A stretch of 64,000 nucleotides of DNA from JAGNKE01 sp964583335 (GTDB lineage Bacteria > Pseudomonadota > Alphaproteobacteria > Micavibrionales > Micavibrionaceae), in contig CAZOVG010000008.1 in the NCBI GenBank assembly GCA_964583335.1, forward strand, positions 1 through 64,000, given 5' to 3'. The notes beneath the pieces are model-generated. The model ran no database searches, was not told the DNA's origin, and saw only the letters and a list, made by a program, of their open reading frames with translations. Shown here one piece after another: positions 8,173 through 17,444 of the stretch. The stretch's first letter is position 1, and every line of letters starts with the position of its first letter. The position numbers and the translations under genes were made by a program.

Positions 8173-9033
8173 TCAGCGCGCTGCAAACGCCCGCCGCGTC
8201 GCGGTAATCACGCTCTGTGCGTACCGTGCGCGGCTCAGCGCGAACGACAATCCCGCGCGTCCGTCAAGAAATCCGAGCCTGAAAAAATACCCGTACGCGA
8301 AAACGATGAGGGGCCGCAAACGCGAGGATCTCAAAAATCGTTTGACCCGATCCCTCCACGCCACCGGATCGCGCGGCCACGCGCCGCGCCGCGTCATTTC
8401 CGCCTCCCAGTGTGCGTAACGCGCATGCCGCTCCATCCACCGCGCGCCGTCCTGATACGCACGATGTAGAAGCGGCGCCCGGACTCGCCCGATGGAAAAT
8501 TCCGCTCGCGGGTCCTTCAGAACAGGCTGGTAATGCCCCTCGATCTCCCCCATACCCGGAATGTCGAGATCATCCACGGCCGGAAAACAAAGGCGCTCCT
8601 TATGGATCAGCGCCAGCTTGTCGTTCATGAGGCCGAACCGCAAAACCCGCCGGTTCCAGACATAGCGCCCGCGCACGAAATATCCGGCGCAAGTCTTGGG
8701 TCCGTCTCCCGTAAATATCTGTTCCAGCTCGGCCCGCAGCGCTTCCGTCACCTCCTCATCCGCATCCACGAAAAAAACCCACGGAGAGACGGTCTCGATG
8801 CGCTCAAGACACCATTGCCGCTTCTTAGGATAACGCCCGTCCCAGCGATAATCGACCACTTTGGCGCCGTTCGCCGACGCCAGGGCCTTCGTCTCGTCCG
8901 TGCTTTCGGAATCGACGACGATCACCTCCGCAAAACCCGAAAGCGCCCGCAGACAGCGCCCGATATTCCCGGCCTCGTCCTTCGTGGTGACGATCACGCT
9001 CACCGGGATCGGCGCAGACGCTCGCTCAGCCAT
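8173..9033 (-). CDS. Glycosyltransferase family 2, WaaE/KdtX-like
   Basis: Predicted to transfer a sugar to lipopolysaccharide core or a related glycan. The N-terminal GT-A signature is VSVIVTTKDEAGNIGRCL, followed by VIVVDSESTDET and FFVDADEE (the DXD motif), which matches the WaaE-like branch. A hydrophobic C-terminal stretch (RPLIVFAYGYFFRLGFLDG) is also typical of that branch. It is 286 residues. Its start overlaps the end of the Wzz-like gene by 8 bp, so it is translated as the last gene of the minus-strand polysaccharide run. Confidence 0.88.
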   Translation of the reverse strand: MAERASAPIPVSVIVTTKDEAGNIGRCLRALSGFAEVIVVDSESTDETKALASANGAKVVDYRWDGRYPKKRQWCLERIETVSPWVFFVDADEEVTEALRAELEQIFTGDGPKTCAGYFVRGRYVWNRRVLRFGLMNDKLALIHKERLCFPAVDDLDIPGMGEIEGHYQPVLKDPRAEFSIGRVRAPLLHRAYQDGARWMERHARYAHWEAEMTRRGAWPRDPVAWRDRVKRFLRSSRLRPLIVFAYGYFFRLGFLDGRAGLSFALSRARYAQSVITATRRAFAAR

Positions 9034-9877
9034 GAATGTGCCGCGCCCCGTAAATCAAAAAGCCCAGAAATCCCCCGACAAGAATAAACGCCGGAAAGAT
9101 CAGACGCGCATCCGGCCACGCGGGCTTGACCCCCGCCGAAGGCGGCTCGACGATCGACGCCGCGTAAGGCTGATCCATCGAAACCATCATGCGCAGCCGC
9201 TCCTGCTCCATCAGAAGGTCGGCCAGCGCCCGGCGGTGATCCGGGTTGGCCGTGCGCCCCAGCGCCTCCTGCAAATACTCGATCCGCTCCTGCGTCTCCA
9301 GCCGGATATTCTGCCGGATCAGCGTATCGGTGATGTGATGGATGCGCTCAAGCATATACACCGCGAAATCGCGGTCAGGGTGCGTGTAAACCAGCCTGCG
9401 CAGCGGCGTGTTCCCGACAGGCTCCAGAGTCACGCGCCGCGCGAGATAAAGCGCGACCGTCTCGGCGGTCCACACGCGCTCGGGCTCCAGAAAATCAAAC
9501 GCACGGTCGGAAGGCAAACCGCTTTTGACGCGCTCATCCTCAAGCAAAAGCCCCGCCACGGTAGGCGCACTGAACTTGTTCTCGAACCTCAGAAAATCGG
9601 GATAATTCTGCACGCTCTGACTTTGCCAAAGCGTCCGGTCCGGCAGGGATGAAAGCTGAAAACCGCCCTGCCCCGCGATCGGCGAAGCGGGCGCAACCAC
9701 CATCTCCGCCCGGAAGTAAGGCCGCGCCAGCGTGATAAAAGTCAGCGCCAGAACAAAACCCGCAAACCCGCAAACCGCCATGGCAAAACGGGCACGCCAG
9801 AGATCGCGCAAAACGTCGAACAGGTTTTTTTCACCGGAGGAAACCGCACGATGCGGGACGTCCGCACTTTCGCTCAT
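9026..9877 (-). CDS. Wzz-type chain-length / polysaccharide co-polymerase protein
   Basis: An inner-membrane protein expected to set glycan chain length with the Wzy/ligase step. It has a short cytoplasmic N terminus, a membrane segment (about residues 33-52, AMAVCGFAGFVLALTFITLA), then a periplasmic region rich in helices (ERIEYLQEALGRT) and a second membrane segment near the C terminus (FPAFILVGGFLGFLIYGA). It ends soon after the second helix and has no tyrosine-kinase domain. At 283 residues it fits the Wzz fold. The gene lies between the GT4 and GT2 genes of the run. Confidence 0.82.
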   Translation of the reverse strand: MSESADVPHRAVSSGEKNLFDVLRDLWRARFAMAVCGFAGFVLALTFITLARPYFRAEMVVAPASPIAGQGGFQLSSLPDRTLWQSQSVQNYPDFLRFENKFSAPTVAGLLLEDERVKSGLPSDRAFDFLEPERVWTAETVALYLARRVTLEPVGNTPLRRLVYTHPDRDFAVYMLERIHHITDTLIRQNIRLETQERIEYLQEALGRTANPDHRRALADLLMEQERLRMMVSMDQPYAASIVEPPSAGVKPAWPDARLIFPAFILVGGFLGFLIYGARHIHG

Positions 9878-9907
9878 CGCTTTTACTCAACAAAGCCGGA
9901 GATCGGC

Positions 9908-11149
9908 CTAAACGCTTTTACGCAAATCTTCCTGAACGGAGTCCCACGCGCGTTCCATCCACGCCTCGATGGACCCGGCAGGAGTAAACACCTCACGCGC
10001 CCGCGCCGCGCCGCCATGCGCGGCAAACCATTCCTGCCCGCTCATGCGGTAATGCTTGATCGCGTCGGCCAGCGCCCTCGGATCGTTCTGCGGCACAATC
10101 TTTCCGGTCTGGAAATCCTTGATGACCTTCGCGGTCTCCGACTGCACGGGACCGATAAAAATACAGGGCCGCGCCACCGCCAGAGCCGTGTAAAGCTTAC
10201 TCGGCACGACGAACCCGGCAGCTTCCTCGCGCATGGAAACCAGATGAACGTCACCGCTCTCCATCACTTCGCGCAAGCGCTCGGCGGGCTGATACGGGAG
10301 AAGGCGGATATTCTCAAGCCCCCGGTCCGCGCGCTCCTTAGCGATATAATCGAATTTTTCTCCATCACCGACAAACACGAACTCGATATCAGCCGCCTCC
10401 TCCTCCAGAATTTCAGCAGCGCCCAAAATAGGCTCGATCGGATGCGCCATCCCGATATTTCCGGCATACAGAACACGAAACTTCTGCTTTTCTTTCAAAA
10501 GCTCATTATAGGGACGCGCCCCGTTGACGGTCGGCACGGTAAAGAATTGCCCCTCCCCGTCTTTGGGTTCCGGCGATTCCAGAATCTCGATATCCGGCCA
10601 GTTTGGAATCGTGGTGATCTGCTTGGGGTTCAAGCCCTCATACGTGAGATGCTTGGCCATACAGCGCCCGGTAACGATCACCTTGTCGCACGAATGCATC
10701 GCCTTGCGGCTCTGCTTCTTGAAAAAATTCATCAGATAGCCCGGCATCTCGATCCCCAGCGCCGGAATCACGTCAGGATAGAGATCGTGGCACCAGTTGA
10801 TATGACGGCTTTTCTTGAAACGCGCGACGATCTTCCCGGCCACGACAATCAGCGGCGGATCGCTCATCGTCACCAGCAAATGCCGACCCTTGAGCCGCAA
10901 AGCCACAAAAAACATCTTCAGCCAGATCATGAAATAGGCAAAGCTGCCGCGCGGCCTTTCGGGCGCCTTCACGCGGATGATGCGGATGCCCCCATCACGC
11001 TCCTTGGAGGCTTTCGGCCCCGTGGTGATAATCGTGACGTGCCATCCCTCGCGGGCAAAGGATTTCGCAAGATCATGCAAAACCCGCCCCGTCGCGCCGC
11101 GGACGGGAGGATAGACCCTGTTCATGAAGAGTATGGTCGGACGACGCAT
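9908..11149 (-). CDS. Glycosyltransferase family 4 (WcaI-like)
   Basis: A GT-B fold transferase of 413 residues. The N-terminal domain begins ILFMNRVYPPVRGATGRVLHDLA, with the glycine loop of the acceptor domain. The C-terminal domain carries FRVLYAGNIGMAHPIEPIL, FVFVGDGEKF, NIRLLPYQP and the E-x7-E-like segment REEAAGFVVPSKLYTALAVARP that binds the nucleotide sugar. Its 5' end overlaps the 3' end of the O-antigen ligase gene by 77 bp in another frame, which is long for an operon overlap. Confidence 0.9.
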   Translation of the reverse strand: MRRPTILFMNRVYPPVRGATGRVLHDLAKSFAREGWHVTIITTGPKASKERDGGIRIIRVKAPERPRGSFAYFMIWLKMFFVALRLKGRHLLVTMSDPPLIVVAGKIVARFKKSRHINWCHDLYPDVIPALGIEMPGYLMNFFKKQSRKAMHSCDKVIVTGRCMAKHLTYEGLNPKQITTIPNWPDIEILESPEPKDGEGQFFTVPTVNGARPYNELLKEKQKFRVLYAGNIGMAHPIEPILGAAEILEEEAADIEFVFVGDGEKFDYIAKERADRGLENIRLLPYQPAERLREVMESGDVHLVSMREEAAGFVVPSKLYTALAVARPCIFIGPVQSETAKVIKDFQTGKIVPQNDPRALADAIKHYRMSGQEWFAAHGGAARAREVFTPAGSIEAWMERAWDSVQEDLRKSV

Positions 11150-12386
11150 CGGAACTCGTGGACGATTGGAATGATTCTGATTGAGATGAGTATAACAAAG
11201 ACAAACTGATCATCAAAAGCGTCAACCCGAAATCCAGCGACTTAAAGCTCGCATACAGCAGGATATCGATAAAAAACGGTGCCGCAAGCGCCAGCCCGAG
11301 CACAGCATCCGAAGAGATCGTCCGCGCTAGAACCCTTATCAGCCCTGCGATGTAGACGACCGAAAAAATCAATCCACAGAGCCCCGCCTTTAAAAGCATC
11401 GTCGTGAAAAAATTATGTGTAAAATTCACACTCAGCCCTCCGACGGCGGGCGAATTGAAATGCGCACCCCATCCCAACCCGAAAAGCAGGGAGAGAGGAT
11501 TCTGCGCGACCGCCTCCCACACTGCCGCCGCCTCCTGCGGTCGGTTGTTGAGCCCCACCAGCGCGGTCTTGCCGAGTATCTCAGCCGAGGGAAAATCCGC
11601 GAGCGGAACAAAAAACGCGGCGAAAAAAATAGCCCCCCCTAAGACGGCCAGAGCGGCAAACGCCCGTTTGGGCCGTGAATAAAAATGGAGCCCGAAGACG
11701 ATGAGAGCATAGATAAAAACCGCGCCCAGACTGGCCCTCTGCAGCGTCAAAGCCAACGCCAGAAGCGGGATTCCAGCCAGAACGAGAAACGACGGAAAGA
11801 CGACCGACTTGTGCGCCCCGCGCCCGCGCATAAAAAAATTCATCCCCGCCCCGATCAAAAACAGACACGCGAAAAGTACGGTCGGCATATTCTCAAGATA
11901 CAAAAGCTCGTCCGTGCAAAAAAATCCGCACAGGCCCGTTTGCATCCCCAGGGAACGCAGCGAAAAAAGCAAACCGATAAAAGTAAGACACAAGAGGACA
12001 ACCCGCGCATCCTCCCGCCTCTGTGAAAAAAGCGGCGCGAAAAACAACGGGCAGAACAGAAAAAGAAACGGCAAAAGATCGCGCACGATGACCGAAAGCG
12101 CATGCCCCGATAAAAACGCGGCCAGCAGGGGAAACGTCAAACCGTAAGCCAGAAACGCCGCTCCCCGGGCATTTTTTCTATCTTCGTGGAAAGTCAGACA
12201 GCGCACGGCATATCCGCACCCCGCCCCGCCGACAGCGAAAATCAACAAAACACCGACTGTAATCTCAATAAGGCCGGGATCATTCGGCGTGGGAGATCCG
12301 AAAGCACCGTAGATCAGACAGGCAAGAAAAAAACTGGAAAGGCGGAGTTGATGAAGGCTCAGAGTTTTTTGACGCTCTGTGACCAT
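11073..12386 (-). CDS. O-antigen ligase / polymerase family membrane protein (WaaL/Wzy type)
   Basis: A polytopic protein of 437 residues with about ten to twelve hydrophobic helices and a large periplasmic loop (about 280-310). That loop contains NPLSLLFGLGWGAHFNSP and HNFFTTMLLKAG, the loop-and-His pattern usual for WaaL/Wzy proteins. It should join or polymerise undecaprenyl-linked glycan at the periplasmic face. The last ~35 residues are Ser/Arg-rich, are read through the start of the next gene and look non-conserved. Its ATG lies one base after the stop of the TauE gene, so the two are co-transcribed. Confidence 0.85.
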   Translation of the reverse strand: MVTERQKTLSLHQLRLSSFFLACLIYGAFGSPTPNDPGLIEITVGVLLIFAVGGAGCGYAVRCLTFHEDRKNARGAAFLAYGLTFPLLAAFLSGHALSVIVRDLLPFLFLFCPLFFAPLFSQRREDARVVLLCLTFIGLLFSLRSLGMQTGLCGFFCTDELLYLENMPTVLFACLFLIGAGMNFFMRGRGAHKSVVFPSFLVLAGIPLLALALTLQRASLGAVFIYALIVFGLHFYSRPKRAFAALAVLGGAIFFAAFFVPLADFPSAEILGKTALVGLNNRPQEAAAVWEAVAQNPLSLLFGLGWGAHFNSPAVGGLSVNFTHNFFTTMLLKAGLCGLIFSVVYIAGLIRVLARTISSDAVLGLALAAPFFIDILLYASFKSLDFGLTLLMISLSLLYSSQSESFQSSTSSDASSDHTLHEQGLSSRPRRDGAGFA

Positions 12387-12387
12387 C

Positions 12388-13239
12388 TCACGGCATCAAA
12401 ATCTTGCGCCACATATTGAGCGCGACGATGACCATAAACAGCGCGAAGATTTTCTTAAGGCGTTTAACGCTGACCTTGTGCGCGACGCGCGCCCCGACAG
12501 GCGCCAGAAGAATGCTGGTGGGAATGACGCACAGCCACGCCAGAAGATTGACGTATCCAAACGAAAAGGGCGGCAATCCCTCCCGGCCCCAACCGATATA
12601 AACGAAGCCCAGAGCGGCGGGAATCGCGATCACCAGCCCCATCGCCGAGGCGCTGCCCACCGCGCGGTGGATCGGCGTGCCGTAAACGCTCATATAAGGA
12701 ACGCTGAGCGTCGCCCCCCCGATCCCGATCAGAGCCGAAAGAACGCCGATGACAAACCCCGCAAGGCCCGTCTTGGGCTGTTTGGGCAGGGTATCGCCCA
12801 GCTTCCATTTCTGGTGGTCCATCGTCATGATGACCGCCAGCAAGAAAATCGCCGATGCGAAAATCATCTTGAGAGCCATCCCGCTCAGATCGTTGGCCAC
12901 AGCCGTAGCGGAGACGACTCCGACGACGATGCCCAGCCCGAGTTTTTTGACGATATCCAAATCGACCGCGCCGCGCTTGTGATGCGCCATAGCCGACGAT
13001 AGGCCCGTAGGAATGATGATGGCGAGCGACGTGCCCACGCTGACATGCATCAGGTCGGCCCGCGAAAACCCGAACGTCTCGCTGACGCTCTCGAAAATAA
13101 GATTGAGGCCGGGCACGAGAATGATCCCCCCGCCGACCCCCAGAAGCCCGGCCAGAAAACCGCCCACGCAGCCCAGCAGCAGCAGCGACAGGATCAGCAG
13201 CACAAGATCAAACGAGGAAATATCGGATAAAACGCTCAC
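12388..13239 (-). CDS. TauE/SafE family transporter (YfcA-like)
   Basis: A 283-residue protein with about eight membrane helices in two repeats. Each repeat starts with the family signature: GFLAGLLGVGGGIILVPGL near the N terminus and GFVIGVLSALIGIGGATLSVP in the second half. Family members export sulfite, sulfoacetate or other organic anions; the substrate cannot be read from sequence. It heads the minus-strand run leading to the ligase and transferases, which may only reflect shared transcription. Confidence 0.9.
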   Translation of the reverse strand: MSVLSDISSFDLVLLILSLLLLGCVGGFLAGLLGVGGGIILVPGLNLIFESVSETFGFSRADLMHVSVGTSLAIIIPTGLSSAMAHHKRGAVDLDIVKKLGLGIVVGVVSATAVANDLSGMALKMIFASAIFLLAVIMTMDHQKWKLGDTLPKQPKTGLAGFVIGVLSALIGIGGATLSVPYMSVYGTPIHRAVGSASAMGLVIAIPAALGFVYIGWGREGLPPFSFGYVNLLAWLCVIPTSILLAPVGARVAHKVSVKRLKKIFALFMVIVALNMWRKILMP

Positions 13240-13323
13240 AAACCTTGCTTAACACTGATTCGCAGCGTTCTGAACAGAAAACACAACGTGAACGCGCGTT
13301 TATCTTCTAAAAAAACGTTAGAA

Positions 13324-13355
13324 CGAAAAAAAGGCGCGATGATCGCGCCCTTTTT
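13324..13355 (-). terminator. Bidirectional-looking terminator
   Basis: A GGCGCGAT/ATCGCGCC stem (13333-13349) is flanked by an A-run on the left and a T-run on the right. It can terminate the Lys/Glu-rich gene on the minus strand (T-run at 13331-13325) and any plus-strand transcript. Confidence 0.8.
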
Positions 13356-13378
13356 GAATATCTGTAAGCGGTACGGAC

Positions 13379-14035
13379 TTAGTCCGGAAGATTAAAAACG
13401 CGCCTGGATTCCCCTTCGGTCTCTCTCTTCTTGCGCTTAAGGCTATTGCTTTTCTCGCTGGTCTCGCCACCCGGACCTGCAGCGGTCGTGGCTTCTTTGT
13501 TTTTATCCTCTTCGGCCTTTCTTTTTTTATCCTCTTCGGCCTTTTTCTTGGCGATCTTATCCGCCTCTTTCTTACGCTTCTCCATGTCCTTTTCGACTTT
13601 TTTCTGGTTCTTCTCGGCCTGACGATCATTGGTCACGAGAGAACTGGCCGTTTTCTCATTCTGCTTCTTCACGGCCTTGGGCCAAGGCTCGGGTTGCGTG
13701 ATCTTTGTTCTTAATTTAGCGGCAAGCGCGAGCGCAGATTTCGTGTCATCGACACGATTCTGGATCACATTCTTGTCAAGGACCCGCCACGTATCAGGGA
13801 TGCCGCGGACGGTCTTCGGTCTGGCCTGAGTGGAAGCCAGCTTATTGCTCAGGGGCACGGTGTAATCATTCGTCGTGGGCACGGTATTATAAAGCTTGAA
13901 ACCGCCATCCTCGTCCTTGAGGTCCTCGCTGCCCTCCTGCTCGACATAGAGCTTTGTGCCCGCCGAAGCCATGAACACAGGCTGCGCGGCGACCATAAGG
14001 GCAAACAATCCGAAAAAGACCACGATACGATTCAT
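13379..14035 (-). CDS. Hypothetical exported protein with a Lys/Glu-rich charged tail
   Basis: A 218-residue protein with a signal peptide (NRIVVFFGLFALMVAAQPVF). The middle segment (YNTVPTTNDYTVPLSNKLA) is not recognised. From about residue 130 to 190 it is an almost pure Lys/Glu/Ala/Asp segment (EEDKKRKAEEDKNKE), predicted to be a charged single helix or coiled coil, with a micro-repeat also visible in the DNA. The start (14035) is chosen for an AAGGA ribosome binding site 8 bp upstream and for the signal peptide; a longer frame upstream lacks both. It has its own terminator. Confidence 0.7.
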   Translation of the reverse strand: MNRIVVFFGLFALMVAAQPVFMASAGTKLYVEQEGSEDLKDEDGGFKLYNTVPTTNDYTVPLSNKLASTQARPKTVRGIPDTWRVLDKNVIQNRVDDTKSALALAAKLRTKITQPEPWPKAVKKQNEKTASSLVTNDRQAEKNQKKVEKDMEKRKKEADKIAKKKAEEDKKRKAEEDKNKEATTAAGPGGETSEKSNSLKRKKRETEGESRRVFNLPD

Positions 14036-14255
14036 AGGCAGAATCCTTGATAAAGCTTCACTCCCTAAACATAACAGAGAATCCCTTCGCAATGCAAAAA
14101 CGAAAGTGAGGGCCAAACCGCACAAATCCTAGCTGTTCCGGCAATATGTTAATTGATTTTTAAGCTTTTGCGGCGAAGATACAATTAATTTCCGTAACTA
14201 TATACGTGAAAACTCGCGGACGGACAAGCTGCGGCAGAGTGTGGAGTAGAGTATT

Positions 14256-14927
14256 ATGCTGTTGAATATAAAGAAATTTCTTAAGGAAGCCGGAATCACC
14301 GAGGCCCTGTACCCCGGCAAATTCCTGGTCAAGAAATGCAAACTTCCGGGCGAATATAAAAGCCACAGCGTCGTCTTCGACTGGCGCGACCCAGACAAGC
14401 TGCGCCTCGAAGTGAAGGCGGGCCTTTCAGGAAAAGATCTTGAGCCACGAGATCTCAAAAAATACCCGGTCAGCTTCCAGACCCCCACCTATGTTGAGAT
14501 CGATCTGAAATCCGACAAAACATCGTCCGAAGAGGACGAAGAGGGCGAAAAGGGAAAAGCCGGCGGCAAAGGCGGAAGCGGCGGAAAACAGCCTGCGAAG
14601 AAAAGGGGCCTTGAGGACGTGGAGGTGATAGCGGCCCGTTTCGGCGATAGCGCGGAAGGAAAAATCCCCGAAGAGGGAACCGTGCGTGAAATCGTCGTCA
14701 TGGGACTTCAGGTCGCCAAGGAGGCCTTCGAAACGATCATGAGCGAGCTGGCCAAGCAGATCAGCCACTCCGTCATCGCGGCGACTGAGCTTCTGGCCAA
14801 GGCGGGCGAACTCATCACCCGCGTCCAGCCGCCCAGCTTCCTCAAGCCCAAAGGCGACGAAACGGCGAAATATAAATACGACCGCGAAAAGAACGCGGAT
14901 ATAGGATTCAGGCCGTCATTCGGCTAG
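14256..14927 (+). CDS. Hypothetical cytoplasmic protein
   Basis: A 223-residue protein, not recognised. It has an N-terminal folded part (residues 1-85), a linker rich in Glu, Gly and Lys (about 88-115) and a helical C-terminal part (VREIVVMGLQVAKEAFETIM). No signal peptide or membrane helix is seen. The upstream region (14126-14255) is AT-rich and probably carries its promoter, but no clear -35/-10 pair stands out. A strong terminator follows, so it is monocistronic. Confidence 0.65.
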   Translation: MLLNIKKFLKEAGITEALYPGKFLVKKCKLPGEYKSHSVVFDWRDPDKLRLEVKAGLSGKDLEPRDLKKYPVSFQTPTYVEIDLKSDKTSSEEDEEGEKGKAGGKGGSGGKQPAKKRGLEDVEVIAARFGDSAEGKIPEEGTVREIVVMGLQVAKEAFETIMSELAKQISHSVIAATELLAKAGELITRVQPPSFLKPKGDETAKYKYDREKNADIGFRPSFG

Positions 14928-14959
14928 CCGAACCCAAGAGACCTCCAGTAACCAGTCCT

Positions 14960-14994
14960 CGCCCCGGACAGTCAAACGCCCGGGGCGTTTTTTC
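14960..14994 (+). terminator. Rho-independent terminator
   Basis: AACGCC/GGCGTT (14975-14989) with a three-base loop is followed by T6. A second perfect 8-bp inverted repeat, CGCCCCGG (14960-14967) with CCGGGGCG (14980-14987), competes with it. Confidence 0.85.
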
Positions 14995-15067
14995 TCTGGA
15001 ACGCCTGAAAAGAATAGCGCAAACTGTCCCCGCCCACGCACCATGCGCGCGGCATCGGGGAAAACCA

Positions 15068-15877
15068 ATGGACAGCGGACCGGACGATCAACCGCCCAAA
15101 AAGAACGGCAAGGACCACGGTCGGGTCGTATCCTTCCCCACGCCTGAGGAGCGCGAGCGCCTGCGCCACGAACGCGAGGAAATCGAAAAGGCCAAAAAGG
15201 CCAACGAAAAAATCTGGCAAAAGGCCTATAAGGCTCAAGCGGCGGGTGAAAAGGTCCCCTTCTTTGGCGAGCGCGCAAGAAACATCCCGCCCTTCACGAA
15301 ATACACCGTCCTGGGGTTTATCGCGATCTATATGGTCACGCTGTTTTTACCGATCGAACAGTATGAATGGCTGCTGATGAACCTCGCCTTCGTCCCCGGC
15401 CGTTATTCCGGCGCGCTCGAATGGAACCTCTTCGCCCTGATCGCGCCGGTCACCAGCCTTTACCTGCATTTCGGCCTGATGCATCTGGGCATGAACAGCT
15501 TCATGATGCTGGTGATGGGGATATTCTTCGAAACCTCGTTCGGCGCACGCCGGGCGTTTTTGTTCTTCCTGCTCTGCGGCCTCAGCGGCAATTTGCTGTT
15601 CTTCCTTTTAAACCCCGGGCAGGTCACGCCCCTTCTGGGGGCCTCCGGCGCCATCGACGGATTTTTCGCCGTGTTCCTGATTATCAACTGGTCGCGCATC
15701 CCCCTGCCCCCGCACCTGCATAAACGCGGCTACGCGCCTCTAATGGTGTTCTGGATCTTGCTCACAATCGCGCTCGGCTTCGTCTTCCCCGGCACGGCGT
15801 GGGAGGCCCACCTCGGCGGCTTGCTCGCGGGCTGGGGCGTTCTGGAACTCTGGAAACGCGGAAAGATTAGGGTTTAG
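15068..15877 (+). CDS. Rhomboid family intramembrane serine protease
   Basis: Predicted to cut substrates within or next to the inner membrane. It is 269 residues with six membrane helices after a cytoplasmic, charged N-terminal helix (residues 28-60, rich in Glu/Lys/Arg). The catalytic Ser lies in GASGAIDG (S193) and the His in WEAHLGGLLAGW (H248). The HLGMNSF segment (H139, N143) supplies the oxyanion residues, so the active site is complete. Substrates are unknown. It converges with the hemY-like gene. Confidence 0.92.
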   Translation: MDSGPDDQPPKKNGKDHGRVVSFPTPEERERLRHEREEIEKAKKANEKIWQKAYKAQAAGEKVPFFGERARNIPPFTKYTVLGFIAIYMVTLFLPIEQYEWLLMNLAFVPGRYSGALEWNLFALIAPVTSLYLHFGLMHLGMNSFMMLVMGIFFETSFGARRAFLFFLLCGLSGNLLFFLLNPGQVTPLLGASGAIDGFFAVFLIINWSRIPLPPHLHKRGYAPLMVFWILLTIALGFVFPGTAWEAHLGGLLAGWGVLELWKRGKIRV

Positions 15878-15952
15878 AATCGTCGTGCCGGCGTTCTGAT
15901 GAAAATCCGGGCCAGACATCATCGCCGTCATCCAAAAAAACCGAGACGAATT

Positions 15953-17335
15953 CTACCCAGCCGCTTTCCGCGCGGGCGCTTCCAGAAGCGGCTCCGAGGA
16001 GACCCGCGACACAAGCCGCAGCGCGGAATCGTGATGGCGGCTTTGCGGATAATCCCACACGATGGTGTTGAAATAACCGTGCTCGGAGACGGGCATCCAG
16101 CCATCATAAACATGCCCGGTCTCGCAGCAGATCCAGACCCGCTCGCGCGGCGCGTCGGAGGCCTTCTCAAGCCAGATTTTCACCGCCTCGTCGTTGCCGG
16201 TCGATTTTTCCTCCAGCCGCGCCCAAAGCTTGTAAAGCCGAACGCTGGGCTCAAGCATGTCGATCTTCTGAAGGTATTTCCGCGCCTCGCCCCACAGCCC
16301 CTCCTGAATCAGAACGGCCGCCATCGCCAGCATCCCCTCAACATGATCGGGGTTGAGGGACATCAACCGCTCATACCATTTGACCCGCGCCGCCGTGTCG
16401 CCGGGCTTGGCGCGGGGCATCGCCTCCTCCCAGAGCGGAACAAGCGCAGGATGCGGGGTAAGCTTCCACGCGGCCTCGATCATACTGGCGGCGGCGGCCT
16501 TGTTGCCGCGCTTCAGATACAGCCGCCCCAATCGCAGAACACCCGGCACAAAACGCTTGTCGCACTTATAGGCCTTGTTCAAAAGCCGGTAATGGTTTTT
16601 CTCGTCGCCCGCGTTGTGCGCGTCTTCGGCCTCGGCGATATACATCGCCACGCGGTCGCTGTTCGCCTTGTTGACGGCGATTTCCCCCGTTCGCTCAAGC
16701 CGGTAGAGCGTCTTGCGCGCCGCCTCCCACTCGCGGTTGCGGATCTCAAGATGATAGACGATCTTGAGAATCCACGCATGGCTGGGATACATCGACAGCC
16801 CCTTGCGCCCCAACTCCAGCGCCCCGGCGTAATCGCCCGTATCCATCGCATGCTGCAACAACCCGCGAACGCCCAAAAACGCCGCGTTCTTGTCTTCCAG
16901 AAGGCTGGCGAAAATCTGCCCGGCTTTTTCTTCCTGCCCATTGAGCCGCGCCGACTGCGCCTCCAGCAATTTGACGAGACTGTCTTCGTCTCGCAAAAAC
17001 GCCCGGGCCCGGTGCGCCTGATAGGACGCCCCCTTGGTATCCCCCGCCGCGATGGCGGTCAGCCCGATGGTCAGAGCGCGATAGCCCTTCTCCCGGTCGG
17101 TAATGTCGCGGTAACGGCGGAAACTCTTGGGCATGTCCAGAATCCCTTTAATGATACTGAACAGCAGGTTTGAAAAAAACATCAGGACAAACAGCGCGAA
17201 GATGAAGGCCCCGACATGGAACGTCAGAGTGTAAGGCGCCCAGTCGATGACGATGGTGCCTTCTTGCTCGGCCAGCCAGACGGCGATGGCGACGACAAGA
17301 GCGGCCTTAACGAGGAACCAGAGTGCTCGAATCAT
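15953..17335 (-). CDS. hemY: HemY-like TPR protein of the heme cluster
   Basis: A 460-residue inner-membrane protein. Two N-terminal hydrophobic helices (LWFLVKAALVVAIAVWLA and FHVGAFIFALFVLMFFSNLL) form the HemY_N region. A long array of TPR-like helices follows (for example GDYAGALELGRKGLSMYPS, GNKAAAASMIEAAWKLTP). In proteobacteria HemY of this family lies next to hemC/hemD and is thought to assist late heme synthesis; it is not a protoporphyrinogen oxidase. Here it follows the Mic60-like gene, the usual alphaproteobacterial order. Confidence 0.88.
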   Translation of the reverse strand: MIRALWFLVKAALVVAIAVWLAEQEGTIVIDWAPYTLTFHVGAFIFALFVLMFFSNLLFSIIKGILDMPKSFRRYRDITDREKGYRALTIGLTAIAAGDTKGASYQAHRARAFLRDEDSLVKLLEAQSARLNGQEEKAGQIFASLLEDKNAAFLGVRGLLQHAMDTGDYAGALELGRKGLSMYPSHAWILKIVYHLEIRNREWEAARKTLYRLERTGEIAVNKANSDRVAMYIAEAEDAHNAGDEKNHYRLLNKAYKCDKRFVPGVLRLGRLYLKRGNKAAAASMIEAAWKLTPHPALVPLWEEAMPRAKPGDTAARVKWYERLMSLNPDHVEGMLAMAAVLIQEGLWGEARKYLQKIDMLEPSVRLYKLWARLEEKSTGNDEAVKIWLEKASDAPRERVWICCETGHVYDGWMPVSEHGYFNTIVWDYPQSRHHDSALRLVSRVSSEPLLEAPARKAAG

Positions 17336-17444
17336 AATACCCTCTCTTCACCGCAACGACTCTGCCAGAGCCCGCACGCAACCGCCAGAGCTTTTCCACT
17401 CTTATCCGGGAACCCCGGAAAGCCCTTGTGGACAAAGCGCATGA

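Noticed and set aside
13400..13620. Charged Lys/Glu region as an antisense hydrophobic gene on the plus strand
   Set aside because: The Phe/Leu/Ser-rich plus-strand frames are the complement of GAA/AAG-rich codons; the minus-strand frame has a signal peptide and a ribosome binding site.
15899..17173. Plus-strand open frame opposite hemY
   Set aside because: No domain content; the minus strand carries the HemY_N helices and TPR pattern.
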